The notes: generated from the sequence alone by a model not told the origin. A stretch of 64,000 nucleotides of DNA from Chaetomium olivaceum (GCA_039881045.1 JAYWVB010000037.1:186001-250000); one strand, 5' to 3'; shown: positions 9,845-21,981, numbered from the stretch's first letter. Numbers and translations: made by a program.

Positions 9845-11944
9845 CTAGAAACTCCCCGCCTTCCTCTTCCTACCCACACTCCCGCTCCCGCTCCCTCTCC
9901 CAACACTCCCACCACTTCCACCCGTACCACTCCCCCTTCCACCCCCACTCCCAACCCCACCCCGACCTCCACTCCCCGACCTACCACCCCCACTCAGGTC
10001 CGCTCTCCCGCCCGTCTCCCCACCACCCCCATCCCCACCGCTCTTCCGCCTCTTACTCGGCGCCGTCCCGCCCTCCTCCCCATCCTCATCCTCCCCATCC
10101 ACAGCCTTGCGCTTCAAGCTGGCCAACGAGCGTCCCCTTGACGCTGCCGCCGCGGTTGCTGATGTCCTGCCCTGTGTCGGCGCTGATCGGGGCTTTGCGT
10201 TGCCAGTTGCGGCGGCTCTAGCTGCGCTTGTGGTTGTGGTTGTGGATTTGGTTGTGGTTGTGGATTTGGTTGTGGTTGTGGATGTGGTTGGGGATGTGGT
10301 TTTGGTTGTGGTTGTGGATGCCCTTGGGGGTGTGGTTGCCCTTGGGGACGTGGCCGGCTCTAAGCGCGCGATGTGTCGTTGGGAGGACGGGGAGGAGGGG
10401 GCACGCGTCGCTGCGGTTGCCGCTGCGGTTGTCGTGGCTGGGGATTTAGGCTTTGGGGGTGCTGGTGTGGCTGCTGTTGCTGTGATGGTGGTGGTGGTGC
10501 TGGCGTCGGACCTGCGTGAGGAAGGCTTGCTTCGTTTGCTGGGCACCGGGGTGCTGTCGATGAGTCCTGGGGCGCTGCTGATCTTGCGTTTGTTGCGCGC
10601 GGCTCTCTTCTCTGACTCCTGTTTTTGGAGGGCCTGATGTGCGACCTTCTGCACCAATTCCTCCCGCCGCCTCTTGAGGAGGGCGACCAGGTGGTTGGCA
10701 GTAGCGAGGGCGTCTTTTTGGGCTTCTTCGCGAATTGTGTTGGCTAGTGCACGGCCTAAGGGGACGCCCTGGACCCCAAAGGGCGGTGGCGAGGTATCTT
10801 TGGCTTGACGTGTGGCCTTACGGGCGGATGCCTGTGCCGCCGTCTTGGAGGAAGGTGTTTTGGTCGTTCCCTTGGGGCCGGACGTCTTGTTCGCGGACTC
10901 TTTTGTGGACGTCTTGGGGGAAGGCCTTTTCGTCGACGCCTTGGGGCTTTTGGACCGCTTCTTCTGCCTCGGCCCTTGACTGGCTCTTCCTCTCGATGTC
11001 GCGGGTGAATCTTCAGGGATGTACTTGAGCCCCATGAGCTGATGCAGACATGTGATGAGTTGTCTGCGCATCGGCCTCGACTCCATCGTCGTCCAACCCT
11101 CGATCCTGTGCCACCCTAGGGACTCATAGCGGAGGAACGCCATCGCATTTGCCACGGCATGGAGTCCACAGCTCCACCTATCCTCTTGGTCGGGAACTGC
11201 GATCCTCTTGAGCCGCCCCCCTTCCGGGATCACCTTCCCTGACTCCCCCATCCAGCGCTCGAACTCTTTGCGGGCCAGGTTGCCTCGTTTCTTCAGGGAA
11301 ACATTGGGCCAAGAGTCCAGGTAGAAGGCGATACCGTTCGAGTGTTGGTAGATGAGTACGGACCAATGATTCACATGATGCACCATGTGCACGGTGAACT
11401 TGGCGTTGTCGAATGTGTTGTGAAGGTCTTCATATGCCTCTCCACCTCCTCCCTCTAGGAAGCCCAGCGGGGGTGTCTTCTCCGCACCCCCCACACGGAG
11501 GTGATACGTATCAGGAACAATCCACCAGTTGCCGGAGGCGCGATCGCCTAGGCGTGCCTCGGGTTGCTGCTCCTGGCTCCAGGTTATCAGACGCTCGGCG
11601 AGATGGTGAATATGTTCGCCATCCAGCCAAGACTGACACCGAGTGTTCCAAAGGCCATTGTGACAATGCTGCCAAGCTTGCAAGATGTCCTCATCGTCGC
11701 CCGTATCAAGTACTGGATGGGCTATACGACTGTACTTATCCACCAAGACGTGTCCTTCCTCTTCCGCGTCCGACATCTTGTAGTCAATGTCATCGTCCAA
11801 TGCATCGTAAAGCTCGGCATCAGTAAGGGCTTGGTTAGGCGGGAAACTTCGGTGGTTCGGCAGCTTCAGCACCTTCGTTTCCGGCGGGGTGGGCGTGCCT
11901 CCAAACTCATTGAGCATGGCTCGCTGGTAGACAGGGAGAACCAT
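9845..11944 (-). CDS. Ulp1-like (C48) cysteine protease with long basic low-complexity tail
   Basis: A single open frame of 699 residues. The N-terminal 310 residues form a C48 peptidase domain (Ulp1/SENP clan, enzymes that cut SUMO or related conjugates). Catalytic residues are visible in the expected order: His193 in VNHWSVLIY, Asp210 in FYLDSWPN, Gln253 and Cys259 in QEDRWSCGLHAVANA. TW and NWWIVPDTYHL lie where the family's substrate strand sits. From about residue 315 the protein becomes a Ser/Thr/Pro/Ala/Lys-rich disordered tail with long Thr runs, Gly-rich stretches and basic SKRRK and GRKRKAGSF-type clusters, suggesting nuclear targeting. The GTGGTTGTGG-like DNA near 10220-10330 is this tail seen from the other strand. 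The start is the only ATG giving the full domain. Substrate is inferred only from the family. Confidence 0.8.
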   Translation of the reverse strand: MVLPVYQRAMLNEFGGTPTPPETKVLKLPNHRSFPPNQALTDAELYDALDDDIDYKMSDAEEEGHVLVDKYSRIAHPVLDTGDDEDILQAWQHCHNGLWNTRCQSWLDGEHIHHLAERLITWSQEQQPEARLGDRASGNWWIVPDTYHLRVGGAEKTPPLGFLEGGGGEAYEDLHNTFDNAKFTVHMVHHVNHWSVLIYQHSNGIAFYLDSWPNVSLKKRGNLARKEFERWMGESGKVIPEGGRLKRIAVPDQEDRWSCGLHAVANAMAFLRYESLGWHRIEGWTTMESRPMRRQLITCLHQLMGLKYIPEDSPATSRGRASQGPRQKKRSKSPKASTKRPSPKTSTKESANKTSGPKGTTKTPSSKTAAQASARKATRQAKDTSPPPFGVQGVPLGRALANTIREEAQKDALATANHLVALLKRRREELVQKVAHQALQKQESEKRAARNKRKISSAPGLIDSTPVPSKRSKPSSRRSDASTTTTITATAATPAPPKPKSPATTTAAATAATRAPSSPSSQRHIARLEPATSPRATTPPRASTTTTKTTSPTTSTTTTKSTTTTKSTTTTTSAARAAATGNAKPRSAPTQGRTSATAAAASRGRSLASLKRKAVDGEDEDGEEGGTAPSKRRKSGGDGGGGETGGRADLSGGGRSGSGGRGGVGSGGGRGSGTGGSGGSVGRGSGSGSVGRKRKAGSF

Positions 11945-14038
11945 GATGAATTCCTCGTAGCAGTTGGACCAAGGTGTGATTCAGTCAGCTGGGCCTCTCG
12001 ACTATTGTGTACAGTAATACAGTCTGGGGTTGGTAAAGTATCTTTTCCCCTTCCCTGCCGTTGTGGTTTTAAGAATCGCGACTAGATAAAGCATGCAAGA
12101 ACATCGATGTCGTTGCCTTTGTCATTGCTCCCAAATTTCCCGCATCCGGCATCCCAGCTCAGCTTTGTTGAAAGAAATAAAGCCATAAAGCCAACTGTGA
12201 TAGCTTGGTCGCTTCATGGTCATGTACAATCTCATTCATCTTGAATCCTACTGCCGGGTGAGAGTAGTAAGTGCCGAGGTAGCCAGGTAAAAGGATAATC
12301 CGGGTGAAAGGTGTTTGCCTTTTTTACGAAGAGGAACCTTAGATGGTCACTTTGGCGAGGAGACATCAATCAATCGCCTACCATCTTTGCCCCCCTTCGC
12401 CCCATCCAACTTTTTTTTGAGCAAAACCTGATCTAAACCTTAGACGGATAGTCACACATCCTAAGGTATTACCATAATTCGTGCGTCAGACCTAGGTACC
12501 TAGGTAGCCTCAAAGTAATCAAGGCTGCACCCCCCTTAATGTCTCGAAACGGTTCGCGCGCGCTTCGGTCCAGAGGTTCCGTATTGGGGTTAGCCTGAAA
12601 TTAAGTGGCGATGCCCAGGTGTCAACTCGTGCTTCAGTTTTGGCGTGCGTTAGAAGACTCGGATACCACGGCCGCGATCGACATCGAGGCGCCGTGTGGA
12701 TCGATATACAGCTCGGGTGCAACGGCCAACAATGCATGCGAGGTTTCACCGATGTCCTATCGGAGTCCCCTTAATGGGCTGTCCTCCGTCGTGTTGCCAT
12801 CATTCGTGATTAGTGTAAAGGGAGCACAACAACAGGGTTTCTGGTTCGGATCCCGGGTTACAAATTCCGGCCTAGTGAGGACGAAGTTGGGTTTGGAGTT
12901 TTGGTGTTGATAAGTTAATTAGCAAGTGGTAACGAACTATGTAGTAAAGGAACCTCCTTCTGAAATTTGTATTGGTATGGATTGCGTACCCCCGTACAAG
13001 CGCGCGACGACCCCGGTCGCCTCATCTCCCCTCGTTGGCAGGTCCTGTCTCGCTTAACTCAGGATTGGCATACCAAGCACAGATTCTGGCGCTGAAACCG
13101 CCGACGGCCAATACAAAACTGACTTGGCCAGCACGGTTTCCATATGTCGTTATCGGGTTTCAGGTACCTTGTACTTCTTTGCCCTGCTTGTCGCTCACTT
13201 GATTGGCGTTTTCACCAGCATTCCGGGTCGGGTAGTGAGATGACAAGGGGAGACTTCAAGTTGCTGCTCGGCAGTCACAGACGTCCAGATAGCAAAGCTA
13301 CTAGTCGGTATCAACGGGCACTTGGGCTAACTCTTCCCGCCGGGCAAACGGTTGGCACACTTCGATCACTCGTGAGTTTTCTCCCAGGAGTCCCTGTGTT
13401 GCGACTGGCTGATCGTCATGTGGGAAGTACTGGGATTATTTTTATGTGGAGCCGAGAAGGCCATGCATGGAAAGAACCGGAAAGGACTAGTATTTTTGGT
13501 GTCTTGGTATTGTACTAGTAAGGACAGACGCGACAGAATTTGATGAGCGCTACCTTAATAAGAGGGAAAAAGGGGCAATACCGAGAGTGGAAGTGGCAAG
13601 GATAGGACGCACTTGCTGAACTTCATCGTAACCCAAGAGGAAGGAGCGCCGAGGTTGTGTGACAAACCTTTCGCCTGTATTAGGTGCTATCATGAATTCA
13701 TGAATGGTTGGAACAGATGCCACCTGACAGATCGCCGACTTAAGTTGCGACTGCCTTGCGTTCGCCGCGCGGTGTCCGTTGTACTGCATCCGTCGGCATG
13801 TAACGCGTGTTATTCGAGGCGAAGGTCGGAAGGAAGCTGAGGTCAATGGAGGGAAGTTGCAACACACTTAAACACCCGGTCATCACACATCACACCAGAC
13901 ACTGCAACGCCCTGCGCTACTTGCAAGCGGCAGCCCTGTTGTCCTCCGGATCTCTCCATCCCAAACATCGGCCACCTCGACCCAGCCCCAAGATTCTTCT
14001 GATATAGCTTGCCAAGTGCCATCTTTTCATTGTCGACC
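11945..14038. other. Long intergenic region between divergent genes
   Basis: About 2.1 kb without a recognised gene, between the protease gene (minus) and the OPT gene (plus). A perfect 16-base palindrome, ACCTAGGTACCTAGGT, lies at 12490-12505. The open frames here (for example 13144-13518) show no family features. Confidence 0.5.
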
Positions 14039-16983
14039 ATGACCGACCCAACCGAGAAGAATGACCCCGAGAGGAAGAAGACGACGACGTCTCAAACCAG
14101 CGACGTTGATGTAGGGCAGGTCGATAATCTCGAGGTATGTTGACATGCTGGAATCCATTCATTGTTTCGATCAGCCCTTTTTCTGGTCGGTAGAGAAGGG
14201 AGTGGTTTTGACTAGATCACGGTCTCTGACTAACAGACACAATGAAAGCCGTCAAGCTCAGGCGAGAGCCTCCCTCCAGAGCTACGCGAGGCCGGCAAAA
14301 TCTTTAACGTCACCGAGAGAGACCTCATCGAGGCTAAGGAAACCGCCGGAACGTTCACACTAGACGACACGAAGCGCGTATGTGGTTAGATTCCAAAAGA
14401 GCTCGGGATGAGTGCTCACGGACGGTCGTTATCACTTAGTTGATGGTGCAAGTTCATAAACAACATTCTCGCGATCCCAACTTCCCCGCCCGGATCATCG
14501 AGAAAATCGACGAGTTCCTCCGTACGTGTCCATCCAATGCCGTACCCTCTGAGATAATTGACATGTTATGGAAGAAAATGAGGATGTATTCAACGACCCT
14601 GAGAAGCACGAGCGTCTGATTGAGGAGATGAAGACCCAGGCCGCCCTCATCACGAATAACTCACCTTACGCTGAAGTGCGGTCCGTTGTCGACAACCATG
14701 ACGACCCCTCGTTGCCCGTATCGACCATCCGAGCCTGGGTAATCGGAACCTTCTTTGCTTGCTGCATTTCCTTCGTCAACTCCTTCTTCGACGTGCGCCT
14801 CCCCAGCATCACGGTCATATCGACTGTGCCCCAGCTTCTTGCCTACCCGATGGGCAGACTGTTCGAGCGCCTGCTTCCGGATGTTGGCATCACCCTGTTT
14901 GGTGTCCGCCACAGCCTCAACCCGGGCCCGTTCAATAAGAAGGAGCACATGCTCATCACCATCATGTCGAATGTGGCCAAGAGCGTTCCCTATACTAATT
15001 ACATTGCTTGGATCCAGGTCCTACCGCAGTTCTTCAACCAGGCATGGGCCGTCAGCGTCGGCTACCAAGTACTGATCGCCTTGTCGACCAACTTCATCGG
15101 TTACGGCTTGGCTGGGATTTGTCGCCGGTTTCTCGTCTACCCGGCATATTGCGTCTGGCCAACCTCCCTGGTCACGATTGCCCTCAACTCCGCCTTCCAC
15201 GATGCATCAAACGAGACAGCAAGAGTGACGGGTCCGTTCAAGTCCATATGGAAAGTATCACGACTGAAGTACTTTTGCTGTGCCTTCGGGCTCATGTTCG
15301 TGTACTTCTGGTTTCCCAACTACATCTTTGGCGCATTGAGCTTCTTCAGCTGGATGTCCTGGATTGCGCCGACCAACATCAATCTTGCCAACATCACGGG
15401 CAGCTCCACTGGACTCGGGCTGAACCCGTTTTCGAGTTTTGACTGGAACCTGTGGACATTCAACGTTGACCCTCTGATGGTGCCCTTCTTCTCAACCTTC
15501 AACCTCTTCCTCGGCATGTTCTTCTCCATGTTCATCATCATCGGCGTCTACTACACCAACGCCTTCAACACGGCCTACCTCCCCATCAACTCGAACCGAC
15601 CGTTCGACCACTTCGGCCAACTGTACAACGTTAGCCACATCATCGATGAAAAGGGCATCTTTGACGGCAAAAAGTACGAGGCCTACTCGCCGCCCTTCCT
15701 TGCCGCTGCCAATATCGTCGTGTACATGTTTTTTTTCGCCGTGTACTCGGCCACCGTCACGTACGGCATCCTCTACCACCGCCACGAGATTATGCTGGGG
15801 TTTCGTGACGTCGGGAGAACCCTGAAAGCATGGCGCGCGCGGGTCACTAAACGATCGGGTAGCTCAACCGGAAATGCGGCCAACGCTACCGCCGAGGACG
15901 CGAACATGCTCGACGTCCACATCCGCCTGATGCGCGCGTACCCAGAAGTTCCCGAGCTGTGGTACATGGTCTGCCTGGCGATCGCCATCGCGCTGGGGAT
16001 GGCGGGCATCGCCGCGTGGCCGACCAACACGACGCCCTTTGTGGTGCTGTACGGGGTGGTCCTGTGCCTTGTCTTTGTCGTGCCCGTCGGCATCATCACC
16101 GCCATGACGGGTGTGCAAGTCACGCTGAACGTGCTGGCCGAGTTCATTGGCGGTGTCTGGGTCGAGGGCAACGCCATCGCCATGTGCTTCTTCAAGTCCT
16201 ACGGCTATGTCACCTGTGCCCACGCCATCTCCTTCAGCGCGGACTTGAAGCTAGCGCATTACCTCAAGATCCCGCCACGGTTTACCTTTTGGGCGCAGAT
16301 GGTCCCGACGCTGGTGTCGACTCTCATCAGCATTGGCGTGCTGCAGTACCAGGTCCACATCGAGAACATCTGCACCCGCCATGCGCCGTTCCGGTTCACC
16401 TGCCCGGGGCCCAACACCTTCTTTACGGCGGCTGTATTCTGGGGTACAGTCGGTCCCCGCAAGATCTGGGGCGCTGGTGGGCAGTATGCGGTCACGCTGC
16501 TCGGTTTCCCGTTCGGGATAGCCCTTGTTGCCATCTTCTACATGCTGGGCAGGAAATGGCCCAAGAACTCGATTATCCGGAACGCGCATCCGGTCGTCAT
16601 GATCAGCGGTGCACTGGCCTGGGCGCCGTACAATCTGGCCTATCTTTGGCCGGCCGTCCCTGTCGCAGCGTTTTCGTGGCTGTACCTGAAGAAGCGGTAC
16701 TTGGCGTTGTGGTCCAAGGTACGTCTGGCCTACAAGTTGAGGTTCTTAGAAGAATAAGAAACTGACCTGTTTTAAGTACAACTTTGTCACGTCGGCCGCG
16801 TTTTCTTGTGCCATTGCACTGAGTGGCATCGTGATCTTCTTTGCACTGCAGATTTTCGAGATTGAGTTAGAATGGTGGGGGAACACGGTCGTTAGCGAGG
16901 GATGCGATGGGAGTGGGGATTGTGTCCTGAAGGTGCTGCCAGATGGCGAGTACTTTGGGCCGCGAATCGGGGAGTTTCATTGA
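14039..16983 (+). CDS. OPT family oligopeptide transporter
   Basis: Five exons, 14039-14134, 14249-14377, 14440-14521, 14575-16718 and 16777-16983, give 885 residues. This is a fungal OPT carrier, importing small peptides (or glutathione or metal chelates) with protons. After a charged N-terminus come DDPSLPVSTIRAWVIG and the diagnostic FNKKEHMLITIMSNVA block, then about 14-16 membrane helices. Further blocks are QVLIALSTNFIGYGLAG, GLGLNPFSSFDWN, PELWYMVCLAIAIALG and KSYGYVTCAHAISFSADLKL. The C-terminus is WSK-YNFVTSAAFSCAIALSG and ends IGEFH. Introns 1, 3 and 4 can only be joined in frame with acceptors GAAAG (14248), GGAAG (14574) and TTAAG (16776); intron 2 ends TTAG. The large exon 4 is clean over 2.1 kb. 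Confidence 0.9.
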
Positions 16984-17482
16984 GGTGAGTTGTTGAGTAC
17001 CCGGTCTTCGGACGGGATGAACATCGGGATATTGGACGATAAGAAACCGATCTTGAAGCTTGAACTGGTATTATTAGCTAGGAGCTTTTAGTTTGTTATT
17101 ACCTGACTTCGGAATCTTGATTTCGCAATTCTTCAGATTTTGCTTCAACAACTTGGGCCCGAGTGCTTTGTGTCCAGTTGTCTTCGAGGATTTGAAAAGT
17201 TCAACCCAACCGACCGTCACCGTTTTTAGACGAATCGAAGGAGGAAGTCGCCCCTGGACGGCTCAACCCGAGAGCCAAGCCTCGCCCCACTTGCGATTGG
17301 GGTCTGTGGCCAGGGCGACTGGTTGGCGGTCAGCGACGCAAAGTTGAAATTTCAAAGGAAGTTTCAGTTCACTTGCCTCTTTCTGCAACCACAGATCCGG
17401 ACGGGAAATACAAAGCTGCGTCTGCTCCTGCCGTCAGCATCTCAAAATAAACGCAATAACTGGCTGCCTTTGTCAGGCACCA
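16984..17482. other. Intergenic, upstream of the helicase gene
   Basis: Between the OPT stop and the helicase start, about 500 bases, with no gene seen. CT-rich stretches near 17375-17480 fit a transcribed leader. Confidence 0.45.
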
Positions 17483-19544
17483 ATGCTTTCTCTTGCCCGC
17501 GTTTTTCGGACCGCAGCAAATTTTCCATTTCGCCTGCACAATTATCGCAACCAGCCCAAATCAGTCAAAACAATTCTCACTCGCACCCTAGCAACCATGG
17601 CTAGCGACGATAGTCGCGTTGCCTATGCCCAACTCGCGGGCAAGCTGCAACCGCAGCTACTCAGGGCGCTCGAGAACCATGGCTTCAAATACATGACACC
17701 CGTCCAAGAACAAGTTTTGCAGCTTCCCTACCTCACTCAGGACTGCCTCGTGCAGGCCAAGACCGGCACCGGCAAAACCCTCGCCTTCCTACTGCCAGCG
17801 CTGCAGAATCTGCTCTCCGTCAAGGACCTAGACAGGTCATCTGTTGGTCTCCTGGTACTGGCTCCGACCCGTGAGCTGGCCCAGCAGATCAACGACGAAT
17901 GTGACAAGTTGACGAGCGCTTGTGACCCGCCCCTGGAATGCCACATCGCCGTCGGCGGGAGCAAGCGCACGACGCACATGAGCAAGTTTCTTAAGGGGAA
18001 GCCCACCATCCTGGTTGCCACTCCCGGCCGCCTCATCGACTACCTCAGCGAGTCGGCCGCGCGCGAGAAGCTGACCAAGATCCGCTGCGTCGTCCTCGAC
18101 GAGGCTGATCGCATGCTCGACGCCGGCTTCGCGCCCGCGCTGCGCCAGATCCTCCAGCAGATTCCGCCCAAGGCCCAGGCCAACTGGCAGGGCATGTGCT
18201 TCAGCGCGACCGTGCCCCCGGAGATCCAGAAGATGTTGCCCCTGGTGCTGGCCAAGAACCACGTGCGCCTCTCCACTATTGATGAGAACGAGGCGCCTAC
18301 GGTCGAGACCGTTCCGCAGACCGTCTACCCCGTCGACTCAGTCGACGACATTCTGCCCACCGTGCACTCGGTGCTTGCTTGCGCGCGCGCCGACAACCCG
18401 TCCCTCAAGGCCATCATCTTCTGCCCGACGGCCCGCCACGCCGCCCTGCTGTACCACGTGTTCGGCCACACAGGCGGTGCCGCCCCGCCGAAGCTGCCCG
18501 TGTTTCAGATGCAGTCGCGCATGTCGCAGGCGCAGCGGACGCGCACGGTCGAGGAGTTCAAGGAGACGGACCGCGGCCTGCTGTTCGCGTCCGACGTCGT
18601 GGGCCGCGGCATGGACTTCCCCGATATCAACCTGGTCGTGCAGATCGGCGTGCCCAGCGAGAAGGAGCAGTACGTCCACCGCGTCGGCCGCACGGGCCGC
18701 GCCGGCAAGGTCGGCGAGGCCGTCATGATCACCGCCCCGGAGGAGATGTGGTTCATCCGCTCCAACCCGACCTTCCCCATCAAGAACAACGGTCCTTTGT
18801 ATGTCCCCCCAGTTCCACCCCCCGAACCCTACGTATGTACTAACACCACCTCTCAGCGCGCACCCTAAAGCATCCACCTACCCCTCCGCCGAAATCATCC
18901 AAGCCGCCCTCGCGAAGGTGCCCCAGCAAGCCAAAGAACAGGCCTACATCGGCAACCTGGGCTTCATCAAGTCGCTCATGCGCCGCTACTCGCTCGAGGC
19001 CGCCGGTGTCGTCGAGCTGGCTAACCGCTTCGCCACCGCCTTTGGCTGTGAGGAGATTCCCATGCTCAGTGCCCAGATTGTGGGCAAGATGGGTCTGAAG
19101 GGTGTGCCGGGCTTGTTTATTGAGGGGAGGGGTGAGGTGAGGGGTGGCCCACCTGGTTCGGGCGGCCATAGGGGTACTAGTGGCGGCGGGAGGGGTGGTG
19201 GTAGGGGTGGGTCGCGTGGGGGGTCGCGTGGTGGCGGCGGGATGAGGAATGGTGGTGGTGGTGATAGGTTTGGCGGTGGTGGTGGTGATAGGTTTGGCGG
19301 TGGTGGTGGTGGTGACCGGTTCGGTGGTGACACCAATGGCGACGCTGGATTTGGCGGTGGGTTTGGCGGCGGGGAGAGGCCTGCTCGCGGCGGCGGTCGG
19401 GGCGGTGGTCGGGGCGGCAGGGGTGGTCGTGGAGGTGGCGGCGGCGGCGGTGGGCCTGATGGGCGCAGACGACAATCGCAGGTGGGTGGTGAGGATTCGG
19501 GAAACAAGGGTGAGGAACCCAGCCGGAAGCGGGCAAGGTGGTGA
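17483..19544 (+). CDS. Mitochondrial DEAD-box RNA helicase (Mss116-like)
   Basis: Two exons, 17483-18798 and 18857-19544 (intron GTATGT..CTCAG), give 667 residues. Helicase motifs appear in order: GFKYMTPVQEQVL (Q motif, about 68-80), AKTGTGKT (92-99), PTRELAQQ (128-135), VATPGR (178-183), DEAD (206-209), SAT (241-243), RGMDFPDI (375-382) and HRVGRTGRAG (399-408). The first 40 residues are basic and hydroxylated without acids (MLSLARVFRTAANFPFRLHN..), which is a mitochondrial presequence, so the upstream ATG is preferred over the internal MASDD at residue 39. The family unwinds group I/II introns and assists translation in mitochondria. After residue about 540 the tail is almost pure Gly/Arg with repeated GGGDRFGGG units, ending SRKRARW. 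Confidence 0.9.
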
Positions 19545-20571
19545 TCATCGTCGGGCGGCTTGTGTCTGTGTTTGTGTGGTTGGGCTAATGTGTGTGGTGT
19601 TAGGTGATCAAGGATTCCGTCGGGGTGGGGGGCCTCGCTTCTAAGTTGTTCGCATCTCTGTTCATGGCTTGGTAAGATGCATGATATGATACCTCTTGGT
19701 CCGCACATGGCGGCTACGCACGGCTTGGGCGGGAGTTGGTGATAAATCGGTTGGGCATAGAGGAGTGGGTTTGGGTTTTGGCATATCATAGATCAGGATT
19801 TTCTTTCCCGAGACCTATCAAGTTACTACTGCGCGTGCGGGATTGCTTAACCGTGGTTAACATCCGAGTATGTTCTTCTCTCGACTGCCAAGGACACGAA
19901 TTTGCCTCGCATTTGACTGGTGCTGCCAAGCCAGGGATCCGAGTTGGACGGTTCAACTTGCATATCATGGAGACTTTTATTTGGTGGCCTAGATCTGAGT
20001 ACCTTAGTGCCCAAAGGAGCGGTTCGGAGTGCAGTCTCACCGGCCTATGGGACCAACGTGGGTGCCCGGCCTCCGCGGCGCCCGGGACTTGTCATCACTC
20101 CACTTTCTCGCGCCGCCTGTTTTATGAGGTCAACATCACTTTAAAGCGCATTTGAGCCGTGTTACTGGTTTGATAGCGTGGCTTAGAAGTGTCCGAGACT
20201 CGGGGTGACGTTGTGCCTTTTCGGGCTCGGTGTCCGCGGGCCAGAGACTTGGGGCGCCAAGATTAGGGGCTTGTGGCTCAGATCCGCCATGGAGTGACCG
20301 CTTACAAGAGTCCGTTACGCGTAACCTCAGCTCATACTTGGGCTGGGTTGAAGCTATGTGGTATATAAAGGGGTTTTGTGTCTTGAACGCAAACTATTTC
20401 TGAAGGCAGAGACCAACTCGAAAAACTTTAATTCTTCTCAACACGAAACATTGCCCGTCAAACCCGCTTCCCAACAAACTCAAATATCAGCTACATTATC
20501 CTGCTTCATCACCTAAACCCCACACTAAACCAAACCCCATCAACAAATACTTGCCCAAACTCCAAGTAAAA
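19545..20571. other. Intergenic and promoter of the acetyltransferase gene
   Basis: About 1 kb without a recognised gene. It includes a convincing TATA box at 20362-20369 (listed separately) and an A/C-rich leader from about 20400 to 20571. Confidence 0.5.
20362..20369 (+). promoter_or_regulatory. TATA box of the GNAT gene
   Basis: GTATATAAAGGGG lies 200 bases upstream of the start codon at 20572. An unstructured A/C-rich leader of the kind seen in mould mRNAs follows it. Confidence 0.5.
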
Positions 20572-21258
20572 ATGGCACCCCAACCCATCCTCCGCCCCGG
20601 CACCCCGGCCGACATCGCCCCCTGCGCCGCCATCGCCTACGCCGCCTTCCGTCCCTCCCTGCTGATCCGGAAGATGACCCCCATCTCCGACGAAGTCGAG
20701 CTGGGCTTCTGGACCGCCATCATCGCATCCGCCTTCAACGACCCCAACATCCATGTCGTTGTGGCGGAGGACGCTGTCTCTGGCGAGATGCTGGGCTTTG
20801 CAAAGTGGACTTTTGTTGCGGAGGGAGCGGTCCTGCCGGGGATTGCGGGGAGCGCGGTTTCAGGTCTTGAGGGTGGTGGTGAGGGGGGTGAGGGAGGTGA
20901 GGGAGAAGGGGACGGCGATGTGTTGGGGGGGTTGGTGCAGGACAAAGAGCTGGCGAAGGAGTATTTTGGCGCGCAGGCTGTGCAGCATGAGCGGTTCATG
21001 GGCAAGCGGGCGCATTGGTACTTGGAGTTGATCTGCACGAAGCCGGAAATCAAGGGAATGGGGACTGGGAGGAAGTTGATGCAGTGGGGCGTGGAGAAGG
21101 TGGACAAGGATGGGGCCGAGGCGTACTTGGAGGCTTCGCCTCAGGGGAAGGGGTTGTTTGAGAGGTTTGGGTTTGTGGTTGTTGAAAGGCTTGTTTATTT
21201 CGATGGGGACTATGTCGAGTGCCCTATGGTGAGGGCTGCGAGCAGGAAGTGCGAATGA
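20572..21258 (+). CDS. GNAT-family N-acetyltransferase
   Basis: A single exon of 228 residues. The N-terminus (ILRPGTPADIAPCAAIAYAAF) is the usual beta1-alpha1 start of a fungal GNAT domain. VVVAEDAVSGEMLGFAKWTF is the central strand pair, WYLELICTKPEIKGMGTGRK contains the acetyl-CoA binding loop (K-G-M-G-T-G), and AYLEASPQGKGLFERFGF is the C-terminal part. An acidic Gly/Glu-rich insertion (GGGEGGEGGEGEGDGDV) separates the two halves at about residues 105-121. Fungal members acetylate small molecules or proteins; the acceptor cannot be read from sequence. The ATG at 20572 follows TAAAA, a favourable context, and is preferred to the in-frame codon at 20551. Confidence 0.85.
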   Translation: MAPQPILRPGTPADIAPCAAIAYAAFRPSLLIRKMTPISDEVELGFWTAIIASAFNDPNIHVVVAEDAVSGEMLGFAKWTFVAEGAVLPGIAGSAVSGLEGGGEGGEGGEGEGDGDVLGGLVQDKELAKEYFGAQAVQHERFMGKRAHWYLELICTKPEIKGMGTGRKLMQWGVEKVDKDGAEAYLEASPQGKGLFERFGFVVVERLVYFDGDYVECPMVRAASRKCE

Positions 21259-21981
21259 AGAGGGGAATGAATGGCTGGTCAGGTCCCATTCTGAAGACTT
21301 CAGCTCGATTATCATGCAGTGGTTTCCTATGAAGTTGAAAGTCCGCGTCAACCACGGTATCCTGGCTTCGACCGCATTGTTATTTTTCCCCCTCCAAGGC
21401 AGATTCCTTGGTGAGTTCCTAAATTGTTTATTTGGCTTCCCACCGGCCCGACCTCCATCTTTGTTGGGTTGCAAACCTGCGCCATTGGGCATGCCTTACC
21501 CACACGCCATCCACGAACCAGACCGGCGAGACTGCAATCGCGCGACACACCCAATAACCATGACTGTGGGGTTGATTCCCGAACATGCGTTTTATCTACT
21601 CTGCACAGCGTATTGGACGCCGAAAGGGTTGCCTGTTTATTGACAGAACACACAGCCGCGCACGGGGACGCGGACTGCGGCACTTTCTGAGCAACCTGCA
21701 GGAAAGCCTTATGCAGGACGTTGTGCAATGTGTCGACCTCGCCACTCACAGCTTGTAGGCATTGCTTTTCAGTGCCAGTGCGTCGTTGATTCGAGGCGCA
21801 CGTGGAGGGGTCATGATACCACCGGAAGCAACTGATATTTGAACGCCCGAGTCACCCCCGTATCGATCTCAGACCTTGTGTCGACTGGACTGAAACACTA
21901 GAGGTTGGGCCCAACAAGCTCCCGCATACTACATCACAGCTTTAGAAACAACAGAAGCTTTGGAAAGCCCGCGCAACAACC
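21259..21981. other. Intergenic, no gene seen
   Basis: About 720 bases between two plus-strand genes with no recognisable coding or RNA feature. Confidence 0.45.

Noticed and set aside
10107..10637. Val/Gly-rich open frame on the plus strand
   Set aside because: It is the complement of the protease's low-complexity tail.
16719..16749. YAG acceptor for OPT intron 4 (TTAG at 16749)
   Set aside because: It keeps the frame open but leaves a 31-base intron, too short, and adds residues between two conserved blocks. The AAG at 16776 fits better.
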